The position numbers and the translations under genes are program-made. From contig JBIIJL010000028.1 of NCBI GenBank assembly GCA_044233795.1, positions 1-25,119 of the forward strand: DNA of 25,119 bases. The letters are read 5' to 3'. A model generated the notes under the pieces. The model saw nothing but the letters and a program-made list of their open reading frames with translations, searched no databases and was not told where the DNA came from. Position 1 is the stretch's first letter. Each line of letters opens with the position of its first letter. Of this stretch, positions 24,149 to 25,119 are shown piece after piece. The stretch comes from JBIIJL01 sp044233795 (GTDB lineage: Bacteria; Pseudomonadota; Gammaproteobacteria; Legionellales; Legionellaceae).

Positions 24149-24216
24149 GCAATTCTTTTCTGTATCCAAGCAATTTGTTCAGGATAATAGGCGGTCAAAC
24201 TCAAAGCGGAATACTC

Positions 24217-25119
24217 ATGGATCTGATTTCAGTACGTGGGGGAAGAACCCATAATTTAAAAAATATACAGGTTGATATTCCCCGTAACCAATTAACGGTC
24301 TTGACAGGTCTTTCTGGCTCAGGAAAATCTTCACTGGCCTTTGATACACTTTATGCCGAAGGGCAGCGACGTTATGTTGAATCCCTTTCTGCTTACGCTC
24401 GGCAATTTTTATCTATGATGGAGAAACCTGATGTAGATTCCATTGATGGTCTTTCGCCCGCTATCTCTATTGAGCAAAAAGCGACATCACATAATCCTCG
24501 CTCTACTGTCGGTACAATCACTGAAATCTACGACTATCTTCGTTTGTTATTTGCTCGTGTAGGCGAGCCACGCTGTCCAAAACATGGTATTGATTTGAAG
24601 GCGCAGACGATTAGTCAAATGGTTGATCATGCGTTGCTTTTACCTAAAGAATCTCGAGTGATGATTTTGGCGCCTGTGGTCCGTGAACGCAAAGGTGAGC
24701 ATTTAGAACTCTTTAAAGAGCTACAGCGCGCGGGATATGTTCGCGCAAGAGTTGATGGGAAATTGTATGAGCTTGATACCCCACCTGCGTTGGCCTTGCG
24801 CGCAAAACATACCATAGAAGTCGTGATTGATCGTTTCAAAGTGCGAGAGGATTTAGCGGAGCGCTTAAGTGAGTCGTTTGAAAATGCGCTGAATCTTGCT
24901 GAAGGATTGGCTGTTGTTGCATCTATGGATGGTGTATTTGATGATATCATCTTTTCTTCAAAATTTGCTTGCACTGAATGTGGGTATAGCCTTAGTGAGC
25001 TTGAACCGCGTCTTTTTTCATTTAATAATCCACAAGGTGCATGTTCTGAATGTGATGGTTTAGGTGTTCAGCAGTTCTTTGATGAATCTCGGGTTGTGCA
25101 TGATGAAACTTTAAGTTTG
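24217..25119 (+). CDS. uvrA: Excinuclease ABC subunit UvrA (N-terminal part, runs off the window)
   Basis: DNA-damage recognition ATPase of nucleotide excision repair. The visible 301 residues include the first Walker A GLSGSGKSS (31-39), RRYVESLSAYARQFL (split within about 51-65), the signature-insertion region IEQKATSHNPRSTVGT, and four zinc-binding cysteines at 252, 255, 276 and 279, matching the first zinc module of E. coli UvrA (253, 256, 277, 280). ATG 24217 follows GCGGA about 6 bases upstream and gives the standard opening. The full protein should be about 940 aa, so two thirds lie beyond the window. Confidence 0.97.
   Translation, partial: MDLISVRGGRTHNLKNIQVDIPRNQLTVLTGLSGSGKSSLAFDTLYAEGQRRYVESLSAYARQFLSMMEKPDVDSIDGLSPAISIEQKATSHNPRSTVGTITEIYDYLRLLFARVGEPRCPKHGIDLKAQTISQMVDHALLLPKESRVMILAPVVRERKGEHLELFKELQRAGYVRARVDGKLYELDTPPALALRAKHTIEVVIDRFKVREDLAERLSESFENALNLAEGLAVVASMDGVFDDIIFSSKFACTECGYSLSELEPRLFSFNNPQGACSECDGLGVQQFFDESRVVHDETLSL

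Larger units (their letters stand above)
23662..24216. other. 555-base non-coding spacer between BON gene and uvrA
   Basis: No convincing gene is seen on either strand. It is markedly AT-rich in 23800-23880. It holds an AT-rich inverted repeat (23834-23870), a perfect DnaA-box nonamer (23905-23913) plus a one-mismatch copy (23774-23782), the palindrome shared with 2150-2178 (23987-24022) and a promoter candidate for uvrA (24120-24148). It is unusually long for a gammaproteobacterial uvrA upstream region. Confidence 0.7.

Noticed and set aside
24627..24974. A 115-aa frame on the - strand inside uvrA
   Set aside because: It is antisense to strongly conserved UvrA sequence, Ser/Arg-rich in the way typical of shadow frames, and has no motif.
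1..25119. CRISPR arrays, tRNA or rRNA genes, insertion sequences, integrases
   Set aside because: No regularly spaced direct repeats, no cloverleaf or ribosomal sequence, and no transposase or integrase motif was seen on either strand.

Overview
This 25.1-kb window looks like chromosome from a Legionella-type gammaproteobacterium (order Legionellales). The DNA is AT-rich. Fur, TrkA/TrkH, DapF, RatA/RatB, BamE, LptM, a YajR-type transporter and UvrA all read as gammaproteobacterial proteins. A 558-residue protein with a macrodomain-like segment, a coiled coil and a late membrane segment resembles secreted proteins common in Legionella. The genus is inferred from protein character only; no search was run.

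Layout, left to right. (1) 1-2052: the tail of an unknown + strand gene, an unknown 166-aa protein and a YajR-type MFS transporter, the last two on the - strand. (2) 2260-7788, + strand: a tightly packed six-gene lipid operon. It encodes a FabL-like reductase, an AcpXL-like acyl carrier protein, a double hotdog FabZ-like dehydratase, a complete FabF-type ketosynthase, a second ketosynthase-like protein with the catalytic Cys replaced by Ala, and an LpxL-family acyltransferase. The gene set recalls the rhizobial acpXL-lpxXL cluster, which makes very-long-chain fatty acids for lipid A, a component Legionella lipid A also contains. (3) 7791-12415, - strand: lptM (39 codons, easily missed), dapF, a WaaE-like glycosyltransferase, trkA and trkH. 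(4) 12461-14260: the putative effector with its own promoter and hairpin terminator, a self-contained unit. (5) 14376-15740, + strand: an EstB-type esterase, ratA and ratB, overlapping; bamE converges on them from the - strand. (6) 16171-19434, - strand: three overlapping genes (polyprenyl-phosphate glycosyltransferase, YdjC/NaxD-type deacetylase, ArnT-type transferase) matching the Francisella FlmF2-NaxD-FlmK and Bordetella Lgm logic for adding an amino sugar to lipid A. (7) fur, + strand, with a GTG start. (8) 20054-23661, - strand: a five-gene group of a BON-domain protein, a DUF4442 hotdog protein, a papain-like C39-type protease, a GCS2-type carboxylate-amine ligase and an N-formylglutamate amidohydrolase-like protein. 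(9) A 555-bp non-coding spacer with several inverted repeats, then the first 301 codons of uvrA.

A common thread is the outer membrane: building an unusual lipid A acyl chain (2), LPS core glycosylation (3), aid to LPS transport and OM assembly (LptM, BamE) and possible charge modification of lipid A (6). Two related hairpins, at 2150-2178 and 23987-24022, lie upstream of yajR and uvrA, at the two ends of the block that separates these genes. In pseudomonads the corresponding genes are divergent neighbours.
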